Source of the DNA: an uncultured Lentisphaerota bacterium
GTDB lineage: Bacteria; Verrucomicrobiota; Lentisphaeria; Victivallales; UBA1829
Length of the DNA: 64,000 nt
Assembly: GCA_900320095.1 (NCBI GenBank)
Contig: ONQZ01000020.1
Location: forward strand, 1 to 64,000
Direction: 5' to 3'
The first letter of the stretch is position 1; the number at the start of each line of letters is the position of its first letter. Below the pieces are notes generated by a model. That model was given only the letters and a program-made list of their open reading frames with translations. It made no database searches and was not told where the DNA came from. This document shows positions 1 through 8,165 of this stretch, piece after piece. A program made the position numbers and the translations under genes.

Positions 1-117
1 CAGGGTGCGGCTGACGTAGCTGTGATCAAGCTGGAGAATCTCGGTCAGCTCCCGGATGTCCCGGACCTTCCCCTCGTCGATGTCGCGCTGCCATTTGCGC
101 CCACGGGCAACGGCCAT
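1..117 (-). pseudogene. C-terminal-type fragment of a recombinase-associated protein, cut by window edge
   Basis: Read on the minus strand from position 117 leftward, an open frame encodes about 39 residues beginning MAVARGRKWQRDIDEGKV and continuing with a helix-turn-helix-like stretch ending DHSYVSRTL. This pattern (ARG/ARAW-x-W-Q followed by I-x-E-L and SYVSR) is typical of the C-terminal DNA-binding tail of serine-recombinase-type and phage-associated proteins. The frame is closed by a TAA near 158 and no convincing start with a ribosome site is seen, so it may be a truncated remnant or the start of a short gene running off the window. Only the part inside the window can be judged. Confidence 0.45.
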
Positions 118-349
118 CAGGATGGTGGGATTTAATAAAATAGGGACTATCTGGCTTTAAACAAATTCCCCCTTTCTACCTAAAGGTGCGGATACTTGCC
201 GTTGAATAAATCCGTATAGACCGGATCGACTATCCAAAGAAATTAAGGGGTAAAGAATCGTATTGCGCCATTGACTTTTTAACCGGAGAAGTTATATTAT
301 CCGAAGCATTAAATCCAAACACCGTATAACCTGACGGAGCATGTTCCCC

Positions 350-3214
350 ATGTCTGAAGATTCCCACGAATTGAAAGTCGGTCAATTGATCCAGCATCCC
401 GAATTTGGCGAAGGCGTTATGGCGTCTTCTCCCGTGAATGGCACTGTTTCCGTCCTTTTCAAAAAAGGTGGGGAGAAACAGGTTGAGGTGTCAGGTCTTT
501 CTTTCGCCCATGACCGACTTGACGATCTTTTTTCTTCAATTCATCCGGCAACACAGGAAGAGATAGACCGCTTGGATTTGGCAGTCGAAGCAGAATCCAT
601 CCCTCTGATGGAGAACAAGACGGAACTGACTTCCGCAAAAATCGACCTGCTGCCACACCAAGTCGTTCTGGTTCACAAAGTTGCCAATGCAAATCCCAGG
701 CGCTTCCTTATCGCGGATGAGGTCGGGTTGGGCAAGACGATTGAAACAGCTCTGGTCTTGCGCGAATTGGCATCTCGCGGAGAACTGAAACGGGCGCTTA
801 TCATTGTTCCGGCTTCACTTGTGGAAAATTGGCGTCGAGAACTGAATGATGTGTTCCATCTGGATTTTTCTGTTTTTGGTAAGGAAGACAATGGTCAACC
901 ATCAAAAGAAAATCCGTTTAAGACCTATGATCGTTTGATTGGATCAATTGATACTCTGAAACGAGAAAAAAGAGTAAAAATGCTCTTGGACAGTCCCATG
1001 TGGGACATGATTGTTTTCGATGAAGCGCATCACTTGACAGCGCGAAAGAACGGCCAAAATCCCATCATAACGCAAAACTATATTTTGGCTGATACAATAC
1101 GAAATCATTGCAGAGATATGCTGTTGCTTTCAGCGACACCGCATCAGGGCGACAACGAACGTTTTTTGGAGTTGATAAAGATACTCAATCCGAATCTGTT
1201 TGAAAATGTTGAGGACATGAAGAATAACCGCTACCGCCTAAATACGGTTGTAATCAGAAGAACCAAAGCAGATGCCTGTACTGTAGACGGAAGTCCATTA
1301 TTTGCCCGTCGTCAGGTTTATTCAAAGGAATTCTATTTGTCAAAAGACGAGTATTCGTATTATAACGAGTTGTTGGATTATTTGGAAAGAGGATATGATC
1401 GCGACAAACGAAAAAAAGGGAAGAAGATAGGTTTTGTTATGTGTGTATTCCAGAAAATAGCATCAAGCAGTTTTTGCGCATTAGGAAACGCAATGAAGAA
1501 CCACCTCATTAAGCTGCGTGTATCAACATTTGACAAGTATTTGGAAGTAATTGATGATAAAAACAATGATGATTCCGAAGACCACCATGAAGTATGGTAT
1601 AACAACTCAATGCTGCCTCTTGAAGATGTGATTGATTCCATAAAAGAGGAAACGATTCAAGTTATCAAAGAAGTAAACCATCTGCCTGACGGAACCATAG
1701 GCGACGCATTGGCAGAACAAGAGTTTTACAAAATCAGTAGAAAATTAAAAAGAGAAGCGGAATATGAGCCAGGATTTGAAGGCACCGAGGATGAAAATAG
1801 TTCCGATTCCTTTGATAACGAAAAGAACGAGAACGACGATTATGATGAAGATGATTATGAAGAAGATGAGGAAGACGAAGAGGAAGAGGAAAGTAAATTT
1901 GAAGACGAGGAAAGCGCTCTTCAGGATTTGATAGATTGTCTTCCGGATTCTGCCGAAAGCAAGATATCTGTTTTGGAGCAGGCTTTATGCATGATTTGGA
2001 AAGAGTCTCCGAAGGAGCAAATAATCATCTTTGCAACATATCTGGGAACCGTAAATCTTATCGCAAATATGTTGAAAAATGTTTTTCCTGATAAAGGTGT
2101 TGTGATTCTGAAAGGCGGAGATCATGAAGCGAAAAACAACGCTCAGAATCAATTCAAACGCCAGAATGGGCCACAGGTGTTGGTGTGTACAGCAGCTGGT
2201 CGAGAAGGAATCAATCTTCAATCTGCGAAGATTCTTTTCAATTACGATTTGCCATGGAATCCGATGGAACTGGAACAGAGAATTGGAAGAATTCATCGAT
2301 ACGGTCAAACGCAAACAGCTCAAGTGTATAATCTTGTTGCCATCAATACATTGGAAGGAAAGATATTTCAACGGTTGCGGGATAAGATACAGAAAATCGC
2401 TGAAACTTTAGGGAAAGTTGATGAAAACGGACAAGTTGCAGAAGACTTCGAAGTGCAGATACTTGGATTTCTACAAGAAAGATTGAACTATGAAAAGCTC
2501 TACAAGAAAGCGTTGAAAGACCGGACATTAAAACGTACCGATCAAGAACTGGAAGTAGCATTGAAAAATGCCATGGATTCAAGAAAAGTTGTTCAAAATC
2601 TGTTCCAGGATCTTGATGGATTTAATCTTGATGATTATCAAAAATGTGCAGACAATGGCAAAAACAGAAATCGTCTCTTATCTTTTGTCGAAAAACAGGC
2701 GAGATATTCTGATTATCAATATGTAGCCAAAGAAGATGGACTTTCAGAATTAAAGAATTTGAAAACAGAAGAAAGCGTTCTGTTTACTTCTGATCGCAAA
2801 AAAGCATTGGACGACGAATCCTTGCAACTCTTCGGAATTGAGCATCCGATTGTGGAACAAATGCTTCATGATGCAACAAAACTTCCGACAAAGGGTCGTG
2901 CTGTCATTTGTAGTTCTGAAAGGAACGGAATCATCATTGTTTGGAAAGTTGTTCTGTCTTCCTGTGATAAAAGCACTACATACATGATAAGAATGGGATT
3001 ATCGGAATCCGGAGAACGAGATCTCTCTTTGACAAAAAAGATGAGCCTTGTTCCGATAAAAACTGAGGTAAAGAATCCGGTATTCTCTTCATCCCTGGTG
3101 ATCTCTGCTCGCAATGCTTTGATGCATGAACTGGAAGATAAACGACTTCTTACAAATGGAATGTCATACACTGCAGATCCGATTGCTTTATATGTTTTGC
3201 AAGAAAAGAAATGA
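350..3214 (+). CDS. SNF2/RapA-like superfamily 2 helicase (orphan)
   Basis: A 954-residue SNF2-family DNA translocase. Visible motifs are a Q-motif-like LLPHQ near residue 101, Walker A ADEVGLGKT near 122-130, Walker B DEAH near 224-227, SATPHQGD near 261, and helicase C motifs GREGINLQ near 617 and QRIGRIHRYGQ near 642. The first 50 residues (HPEFGEG, then VLFKKGG) resemble the Tudor-like tail of UvrD/PcrA. An extreme Asp/Glu run lies at about 480-524 between the two lobes. The start at 350 is preferred over 341 because GGAG at 336-339 is 10 nt from it but only 1 nt from 341. Such proteins occur in DISARM (DrmD) and other defence loci, but no methylase, DrmA/B or nuclease partner is adjacent. 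The gene is clearly AT-richer than the core genes, consistent with transfer. It probably acts on DNA in the element's defence or replication; that role is inferred. Confidence 0.85.
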   Translation: MSEDSHELKVGQLIQHPEFGEGVMASSPVNGTVSVLFKKGGEKQVEVSGLSFAHDRLDDLFSSIHPATQEEIDRLDLAVEAESIPLMENKTELTSAKIDLLPHQVVLVHKVANANPRRFLIADEVGLGKTIETALVLRELASRGELKRALIIVPASLVENWRRELNDVFHLDFSVFGKEDNGQPSKENPFKTYDRLIGSIDTLKREKRVKMLLDSPMWDMIVFDEAHHLTARKNGQNPIITQNYILADTIRNHCRDMLLLSATPHQGDNERFLELIKILNPNLFENVEDMKNNRYRLNTVVIRRTKADACTVDGSPLFARRQVYSKEFYLSKDEYSYYNELLDYLERGYDRDKRKKGKKIGFVMCVFQKIASSSFCALGNAMKNHLIKLRVSTFDKYLEVIDDKNNDDSEDHHEVWYNNSMLPLEDVIDSIKEETIQVIKEVNHLPDGTIGDALAEQEFYKISRKLKREAEYEPGFEGTEDENSSDSFDNEKNENDDYDEDDYEEDEEDEEEEESKFEDEESALQDLIDCLPDSAESKISVLEQALCMIWKESPKEQIIIFATYLGTVNLIANMLKNVFPDKGVVILKGGDHEAKNNAQNQFKRQNGPQVLVCTAAGREGINLQSAKILFNYDLPWNPMELEQRIGRIHRYGQTQTAQVYNLVAINTLEGKIFQRLRDKIQKIAETLGKVDENGQVAEDFEVQILGFLQERLNYEKLYKKALKDRTLKRTDQELEVALKNAMDSRKVVQNLFQDLDGFNLDDYQKCADNGKNRNRLLSFVEKQARYSDYQYVAKEDGLSELKNLKTEESVLFTSDRKKALDDESLQLFGIEHPIVEQMLHDATKLPTKGRAVICSSERNGIIIVWKVVLSSCDKSTTYMIRMGLSESGERDLSLTKKMSLVPIKTEVKNPVFSSSLVISARNALMHELEDKRLLTNGMSYTADPIALYVLQEKK

Positions 3215-3953
3215 ATTTGCTTTTGATATATTGGAGACAAGAAAACAATGAGAAAAGCACAGAGGAGTTTAGTCTGTCTATACGGTTTTTTCCGTGGGCT
3301 AGTATGGGCATATAATTGGAAGAATGGCTTATCTCGAAACATGACAAGCAAACGATGGATTGAACTTTGTTGTATCAAAATAACGAGAGAAATGAAAATG
3401 GCATAATTCTTTTTTGAATCAAATATATCATATTCATCCTCTCGTTTATTATAGTTTTCAGTGTCTGTGTTCCTTGCAAAACATACCTGTCCTGATATGT
3501 TCAGAATGAATGCAATCATCTATAATGACTAACGATCATGCAAAATAACATAACGATAAAACGAAATACCATACAGATAGTGACAAATTCCAAGAACTTT
3601 ACTGCTTTGTCTAACATGGTTAAATGTCCTTATGTAAAGTGATTAAAAGTTGATGTAACGATTAAAGTTTCAAAAATAGTCTATCTTGTATTATGATAAA
3701 AGTAAGCTCAAATGATCCTCTTATCTGTTCGGTATCTTCTGCTCTGGATATGGAGCAAAAGACTGTTCAGGATATGTGTGCTGGATGGGATAATCTTCAA
3801 GATCAAAACTGAATCCTGAAAAATCTCTCTTCTACAAAAAGAAGATAAAAAAGTTTTTCTTCTATAAGAAAGAATGAACTGAAATGAAGGGATAAATCTC
3901 AAGATAGAGTGAGAAAATCCCCCTCTTAGAAAACTACGCTGTATAAATTAAAA
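3215..3953. other. AT-rich intergenic stretch without a supported gene
   Basis: About 740 bp separate the helicase from the replication-protein gene. Both strands contain only short open frames lacking ribosome sites or recognisable sequence. Near 3825-3880 two short A/T-rich sequences built on TTCTTCTA-AAG form imperfect inverted repeats. Nothing else can be supported. Confidence 0.5.
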
Positions 3954-4613
3954 TCAACATGTCAAAAATGCTTTAGAAATAGGATGTGAATACCATTGTG
4001 TTCCAGTACCAATATTGAGATAGGGAAATGAATTTTGCAAGTACATCGTTATATCTTCTTCTCCAAGAGGTGTAATATCTACCTTTGAGTAAAAGAATGT
4101 TTTTCCTGTAACATTCTCTTTCTGTTCTTTTTTTGCTATATAGCTGATTTGACATAGAACTTCGCATAAATCATGGTAAGTTGTTAGAAAGCGATCCAGT
4201 AAGATACCATTTCTATGTCCTTCATTGCATTCATTGATACAACCATAATCACCACAGATGTTTCTTAGGACTGTTCTGGCATTTTCAAAATGCTGATAGG
4301 TATTGTTTGTCTTGTTCCCATCAAGAAAGAGTACCATGTGATAATGTATCTTCTTCTCTGAACTGAATTCTCTTACGGAAATGTAAAGAGGATCATATCC
4401 AGCATTTTTCTCTTTTTCAATGAAACGATGATTGAAGTCCATAATGTAAAATTGACTCAAGTGTTGAGGAAGATGTATATCCATTCTCATAACGAATACC
4501 TTACAATGTCTATACATTGACATAAGCAGGAGATTGTAATAGACGTTTTGTATTCTTTCATCCATTTCGCATCCGAGGAATACTCTTCCATTTGAATTGT
4601 TCGATTGAAACAT
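3954..4613 (-). CDS. Inovirus Gp2 / YagK-YfjJ-like replication protein
   Basis: A 219-residue protein with the layout of the inovirus-type Gp2 / YagK-YfjJ C-terminal family: an early RMDIHLP strand near residue 44, a basic/aromatic middle, then KIHYHMVLFLDGNK near residue 88. The H-x-H pair in HYHMVLF matches the metal-binding motif of HUH-like rolling-circle initiators. A later aromatic segment (FFYSKVD) is also family-like. The start is placed at ATG 4613 because GAAAGGA lies 6 nt upstream; an upstream TTG at 4628 would overlap that site. Its expected role is initiation of element replication or transfer by nicking DNA. It is transcribed divergently from the small gene at 4874, sharing a 260-bp AT-rich spacer that could hold promoters and the nick site. 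Confidence 0.65.
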   Translation of the reverse strand: MFQSNNSNGRVFLGCEMDERIQNVYYNLLLMSMYRHCKVFVMRMDIHLPQHLSQFYIMDFNHRFIEKEKNAGYDPLYISVREFSSEKKIHYHMVLFLDGNKTNNTYQHFENARTVLRNICGDYGCINECNEGHRNGILLDRFLTTYHDLCEVLCQISYIAKKEQKENVTGKTFFYSKVDITPLGEEDITMYLQNSFPYLNIGTGTQWYSHPISKAFLTC

Positions 4614-4873
4614 AATCTGTCCTTTCAATTAAAAGGTTGTATATTTTTTGTTGTGAGTAAAACGAATTTTACAAGTTGCTTATATAAGTAATATATATTA
4701 TCCGAGTTTTAATTGACATGAAAACTCACCATAATCCATGTGTCTTTTAAGAATCATGAACGAGATTAAATGCATATAATGTATCGCGACATAATTTTCA
4801 TCTTTCTACATTCTCTTGTCATATTTCAATGTTTCTTTTCAGACATATTATAACAACGAACAAAGGAGGTTAT
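4614..4873. promoter_or_regulatory. Divergent AT-rich control region of the two Rep-like genes
   Basis: This 260-bp spacer is very AT-rich and separates two outward-facing genes. It contains TATATAAGTAATATATATTA near 4681-4700 and a TATAAT at 4775-4780, plausible as a -10 element for the rightward gene. No clear -35 element can be paired with it. A nick site or origin for the HUH-like protein could lie here but is not identifiable by eye. Confidence 0.35.
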
Positions 4874-5341
4874 ATGACAAATGAAACCGCACAATTAGAA
4901 AGAATCGGAAATCTGTTAGAAAAGTATTTATTCAGTTTTGGAAAAGCAAGAGCAGGGTTCTATGTATTTCCATCCTTGGAGAATTACTATGATTTCACCA
5001 AGTATATGAATTCTTTAACCTCAACATTGAAAAGATCAAACTGCCGTCCGCTGTATTCCTGGTTTTATGATGGCACTCGCGGATGTTACAACATGATTCT
5101 GATTGTTCAGGGGTACTTCCGAAACGATATGAACGATGTCACAGATGCCGTCCAACGCATTTGGAAGCATTACAGTCCATATCCGATACAGTTTATTGCA
5201 GAGATTCCCATTGATTATTCCACAATTGACCAGGACAAAATGAGGCTTTGGGAGATCATGAACAGAATGCAGTTTACCGCTTCGATGTCGCAGAAAGTTT
5301 TACCAGCTCACCAGCGGGCTTTTGCCTGTTCAAGACTGTAA
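4874..5341 (+). CDS. Small protein, possible degenerate paralogue of the Gp2-like Rep
   Basis: A 155-residue protein with an excellent ribosome site (AAAGGAGG ending 5 nt before ATG 4874), so the longer frame from 4829 is not used. It has no certain family. The segment GCYNMILIVQGYFRND near residue 75 lines up by pattern with HYHMVLFLDGNKTNN of the divergent neighbour, but the two histidines are replaced by Cys and Asn. The C-terminus AHQRAFACSRL resembles the RSFG-type ending of YfjJ proteins. I read it as a possible catalytically dead Gp2-like paralogue, perhaps a regulator or partner of the active protein. The similarity is weak, and a hypothetical protein remains the safe call. Confidence 0.55.
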   Translation: MTNETAQLERIGNLLEKYLFSFGKARAGFYVFPSLENYYDFTKYMNSLTSTLKRSNCRPLYSWFYDGTRGCYNMILIVQGYFRNDMNDVTDAVQRIWKHYSPYPIQFIAEIPIDYSTIDQDKMRLWEIMNRMQFTASMSQKVLPAHQRAFACSRL

Positions 5342-5375
5342 AAACCGATTAGAAAAGCCAAAAATGCATCAGAAA

Positions 5376-5411
5376 ACACTGAAAATACTCCATTTTTCCC
5401 TTTCTTCAGTG
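5376..5411 (+). other. Stem-loop after the small Rep-like gene
   Basis: CACTGAA at 5376 and TTCAGTG around 5405-5411 form a 7-bp inverted repeat around a T-rich loop, downstream of the stop at 5341 and upstream of the clamp-like gene. It could weaken readthrough between the two transcription units. No clean U-tract follows, so a terminator is only possible. Confidence 0.25.
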
Positions 5412-5534
5412 AAAAAACCATAAAAAAGGCTTGTTTCACTTTAAAAATCGACTTTCGACAGTATTTGCGTATATATTCCTCTCACGAACGTCAAAATTGA
5501 CATTTCACCACTAACCACATTATGGAGGAAAAAC

Positions 5535-7061
5535 ATGCAAATTCCCGTAAACAAAAACTCGTTGGCCAGTGCTTTGACCGCACTGGGGAAGCTGGTCTCC
5601 CGGACGTCTTTGATCAAGGCGTATCAGGGGATCGAAATCGAAGGCAAAGCGAACATGCTTTACTTCAGAACCCGCAACGTGATCGAACAGATCGAATTCC
5701 GGCTGTTTGCCGACCTGGAAGATGATTTCCCGGCAATCCTCGTGGAGTTCGAGCAGTTCCGTCAGATGGTCCGCAGCTGCAAGAACAAGACGCTGAAGCT
5801 GGAAATCGACTGCGGTGAAGTCTTCATCGACGATGTGAAACTTGCACCCATCAAGGGGCATTTCCCGTTGAAAGAACAGATTCCGGATCAGGACATCACT
5901 GTCACGGAATTGCCTGCTGATACGTTGTCGGCGTTGTCGTTGCTTGCCCCGATCACGGACAAGGGAACGGACGTCCGCAAGGTTCTCGGAGGAATCAACA
6001 TCAGCGAAGACGGGTTCACCGCAACAAACGGTAAAGAGCTATCGAACATCCCGCTCAAGCTCGAAACGACCGGGAGCGTTACGATCCCGTTCCCTCTCGC
6101 TCTGCTTGCCACGAAAACCTTTGGTGATTCCGGACGCCTCTCGACCTGGCAGAAGGATGAAGACACGCATTTCGAGCTGACGCTTGGTGCGTGGACCTGG
6201 CAAGCCAAAGCGCTCAAAGGAAACTATCCGAACTGGAAGCGTGTCGTCCCGGAACGAACTGAAGCGACGCACTATGTGAGTTTCCAGGAAGACCGTGCTG
6301 AACGGCTTCAGCGTTACCTGAAGAGCATCCCGGACGATAAGGAGCACAATAACGCTGTCAAGCTCAGCCGTCTTCCCGAAGTCCCGGACAATCTTCACCT
6401 CGAAAGCTCGAACGGAATGCTGTTCAGCATCCTCGCTGAATTTGACCCGAACTGGAACGACCTGAGTTTCTGCGTCAGAAAGGAATTTCTCCTGCGTCTG
6501 CTGGATGCTGGACACCGGAAGATCGAACTCAACGATGCTTTTGGCCCAATTGTCGGCACTGGTGGTTCTGGCCAGTACATCGCCATGCCCATTATCACTA
6601 AAAAGCCGCAAGCTCAAAATGAACAAAACTCGGAACAGACCGCTTCTGCTCAAGCGGACGTAAAACCCGAAGTTCAGACCGAGCAGAACGAAACTCAGTC
6701 CAGCACAGAAAACTCGAAATCCGTCACCGAACAGATTCCCCCTCAACCACAAGAAAACAAAATCACCGTCACCAATACCAACCTCAATAAGGAGAACTCC
6801 ACGATGAACGAACCCACCACCATCCGTACCGTGTCTGCCATGCAGACTTTCACCCCGAACAATGAACCTGCCAATCCGCTCGACGAGCTGACCTCGAAAA
6901 TCGAAGGCATGAAAAACGCCCTGAAGGACATGATCGAAGAAGTCACAGCCATGAGCAGAAAAATCCGGGAGGTTTCCATCGCCCAGCGACAGAAGGACCG
7001 CGAATACAATCAGACCAAACGCGCTCTTGATCGTGTCCGCGTGGCAACCGGAGCCGCCTGA
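5535..7061 (+). CDS. DnaN-like sliding clamp fold protein with C-terminal coiled coil
   Basis: A 508-residue protein. The first 355 or so residues have the pattern of a DNA polymerase III beta clamp: an opening like MQIPVNKNSLASALTALGKL followed by repeated beta-strand/helix units, including DGFTATNGKELSNIPL in the position of the usual TDG-hRLS motif and a closing strand near GSGQYIAMPII, where beta clamps have their terminal MP(M/I) motif. A Gln/Glu/Ser-rich linker (about 356-425) leads to a charged coiled coil (about 440-500). ATG 5535 follows GGAGGAAAA. Housekeeping clamps are about 370 residues and lack the tail, so this is an element-encoded variant. It heads a same-strand cassette with DNA-binding-like small proteins, a nuclease and a DUF932 protein, suggesting it loads or organises element DNA replication or repair. 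The family call is from pattern, not alignment. Confidence 0.65.
   Translation: MQIPVNKNSLASALTALGKLVSRTSLIKAYQGIEIEGKANMLYFRTRNVIEQIEFRLFADLEDDFPAILVEFEQFRQMVRSCKNKTLKLEIDCGEVFIDDVKLAPIKGHFPLKEQIPDQDITVTELPADTLSALSLLAPITDKGTDVRKVLGGINISEDGFTATNGKELSNIPLKLETTGSVTIPFPLALLATKTFGDSGRLSTWQKDEDTHFELTLGAWTWQAKALKGNYPNWKRVVPERTEATHYVSFQEDRAERLQRYLKSIPDDKEHNNAVKLSRLPEVPDNLHLESSNGMLFSILAEFDPNWNDLSFCVRKEFLLRLLDAGHRKIELNDAFGPIVGTGGSGQYIAMPIITKKPQAQNEQNSEQTASAQADVKPEVQTEQNETQSSTENSKSVTEQIPPQPQENKITVTNTNLNKENSTMNEPTTIRTVSAMQTFTPNNEPANPLDELTSKIEGMKNALKDMIEEVTAMSRKIREVSIAQRQKDREYNQTKRALDRVRVATGAA
6804..7061 (+). CDS. Possible internally initiated coiled-coil protein
   Basis: Inside the clamp-like gene, in the same frame, AAGGAG ends about 9 nt before an ATG at 6804, a textbook Shine-Dalgarno spacing. 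Translation from here would give 85 residues (MNEPTTIRTVSAM and onward) consisting almost entirely of the coiled coil, cleanly detached after the low-complexity linker. It may represent an in-frame fusion of a formerly separate gene or a programmed short form. The ribosome site is seen directly; use of the start is inferred. Confidence 0.4.
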   Translation: MNEPTTIRTVSAMQTFTPNNEPANPLDELTSKIEGMKNALKDMIEEVTAMSRKIREVSIAQRQKDREYNQTKRALDRVRVATGAA

Positions 7062-7190
7062 TTCATCCCGGACATTCCCCCTGGGCAGAGAAAATGAGCT
7101 TGAAAAAAGCAGCGGAGAATAAATTCGCCGATACTGCGGTCATTATATACATGAATAATAATCAGCAACTATTAACTAAAGGAGGCTATT

Positions 7191-7658
7191 ATGTCTACAT
7201 CTGCTGAAATTACTTATTCTATTCAAAACGACCGTCCCTCTATCACGTTCCGCGTCTCTGCTCAGGGGGAAGGGAATTCCGCACCCGATCTCCGTGGTAT
7301 GCTTTCACAAATTCAGGAAGCGGTCACGGAGTTTCAGAAAAAGCCACCGACAAAACTTTTGTCGAATACGGAAGTTGTTGTTCAGGACGCACCTCGTCCT
7401 ATGCAATCTACAAACAAAAAGCAATTCTCAGGCAACAAAGCGAAATCTCTACAGCAGAAATCCGCTTCTCCTCAAAACGAGGAGATAGATCATGATTTAC
7501 CTGGGAGCATTTCGAGTGGTCAGATCGGAAAAATCCATGTAGATCTTCGATCCCGAAATATACCGGTAAAAGATTTTTGTTTCAAACAGGGTATTGCCCG
7601 CATTGAGGACCTTGCTTTTAATCGCGCTTGGACTATCATCAATCATGAAGAGTATTGA
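7191..7658 (+). CDS. Small cassette protein, paralogue 1 (strand-rich N-terminus, shared helical C-terminus)
   Basis: A 155-residue protein with a strong site AAAGGAGG before ATG 7191. The N-terminus (EITYSIQNDRPSITFRVSA) looks like a beta hairpin followed by a helix; a polar Gln/Lys/Ser linker spans about 60-105; and the last 50 residues (SGQIGKIHVDLRSRNIPVKD, then GIARIEDL and a final helix) match by pattern the ends of the next two genes. This C-terminal module, with a Q near its start and a G-(V/I)-x-x-(I/L)-E-x-L core, occurs at the ends of many phage and plasmid recombination or single-strand-binding proteins. Function is unknown; a nucleic-acid-binding accessory role fits its place between a clamp and a nuclease. 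It is AT-richer than the clamp gene. Confidence 0.7.
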   Translation: MSTSAEITYSIQNDRPSITFRVSAQGEGNSAPDLRGMLSQIQEAVTEFQKKPPTKLLSNTEVVVQDAPRPMQSTNKKQFSGNKAKSLQQKSASPQNEEIDHDLPGSISSGQIGKIHVDLRSRNIPVKDFCFKQGIARIEDLAFNRAWTIINHEEY

Positions 7659-7692
7659 CAACTCCTGAAACTTAATATAAAGGTATCTGTTT

Positions 7693-8064
7693 ATGCAAGT
7701 AGAAATCTCAATCTCAATCCCTCCGGATCGTTCCGTGACTAAGTTCAAGATGGACTCCCGAAAGGTCTTAGCGCTGCTTGACATTATCGAATGTGTCGTG
7801 GATAAGCGGAAAGACCTCATTCAGCAACGTCTTGATGAACTGGAAAAAGAATTATCCTCGGAATCGGATCCTTTTTCACGACTGGGAAATGTGATCTCCG
7901 CCAGGCAAGCTTCCGATTTCAGGAAGATCCTGCACAAGAATGCTCTATCCGAACAGGCCGTCTGTACAAAATACGGAGTCGATTGTATCGAAGAGCTGAC
8001 TGGGAGCGATGTTCTGGATGTCCTTACCGGGATCGTCCTGTCGAACCAAGACCAAAAGCAATAA
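7693..8064 (+). CDS. Small cassette protein, paralogue 2
   Basis: A 123-residue protein. ATG 7693 follows AAAGG with a somewhat long spacer. The N-terminal strands VEISISIPPDRSVTKFKM and a long charged helix (DKRKDLIQQRLDELEKELSS) precede the shared C-terminal module: SARQASDFRKILHKNALSEQ, then KYGVDCIEELTGSDV. The linker is much shorter than in its two neighbours. The protein lies 34 bp after paralogue 1 and 101 bp before paralogue 3, all on the same strand. It is probably a diverged copy from tandem duplication. No enzymatic motif is visible; a DNA-binding or clamp-partner role is inferred from context only. Confidence 0.65.
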   Translation: MQVEISISIPPDRSVTKFKMDSRKVLALLDIIECVVDKRKDLIQQRLDELEKELSSESDPFSRLGNVISARQASDFRKILHKNALSEQAVCTKYGVDCIEELTGSDVLDVLTGIVLSNQDQKQ

Positions 8065-8101
8065 CTCACAACCAAAACCTTCAAACCAATACAGTATGCA
8101 A

Positions 8102-8133
8102 GCATCCTCGGCAGCCTACGCTGCCGAGGATGC
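8102..8133 (+). terminator. Perfect 14-bp intergenic hairpin
   Basis: Positions 8102-8115 and 8120-8133 are perfectly complementary (14 bp, GC-rich) around a CTAC loop, followed by ACTTTTACC. It sits between paralogues 2 and 3. It may be an intrinsic terminator with a poor U-tract, or an RNA processing/stability element that sets different expression of the downstream genes. Confidence 0.65.
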
Positions 8134-8165
8134 ACTTTTACCAACAAAAACGAAAGGACTACATT

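Noticed and set aside
350-3214. DISARM system (DrmD-like helicase)
   Set aside because: The helicase alone resembles DrmD, but no DrmA, DrmB, DrmC or methylase is present in the window.
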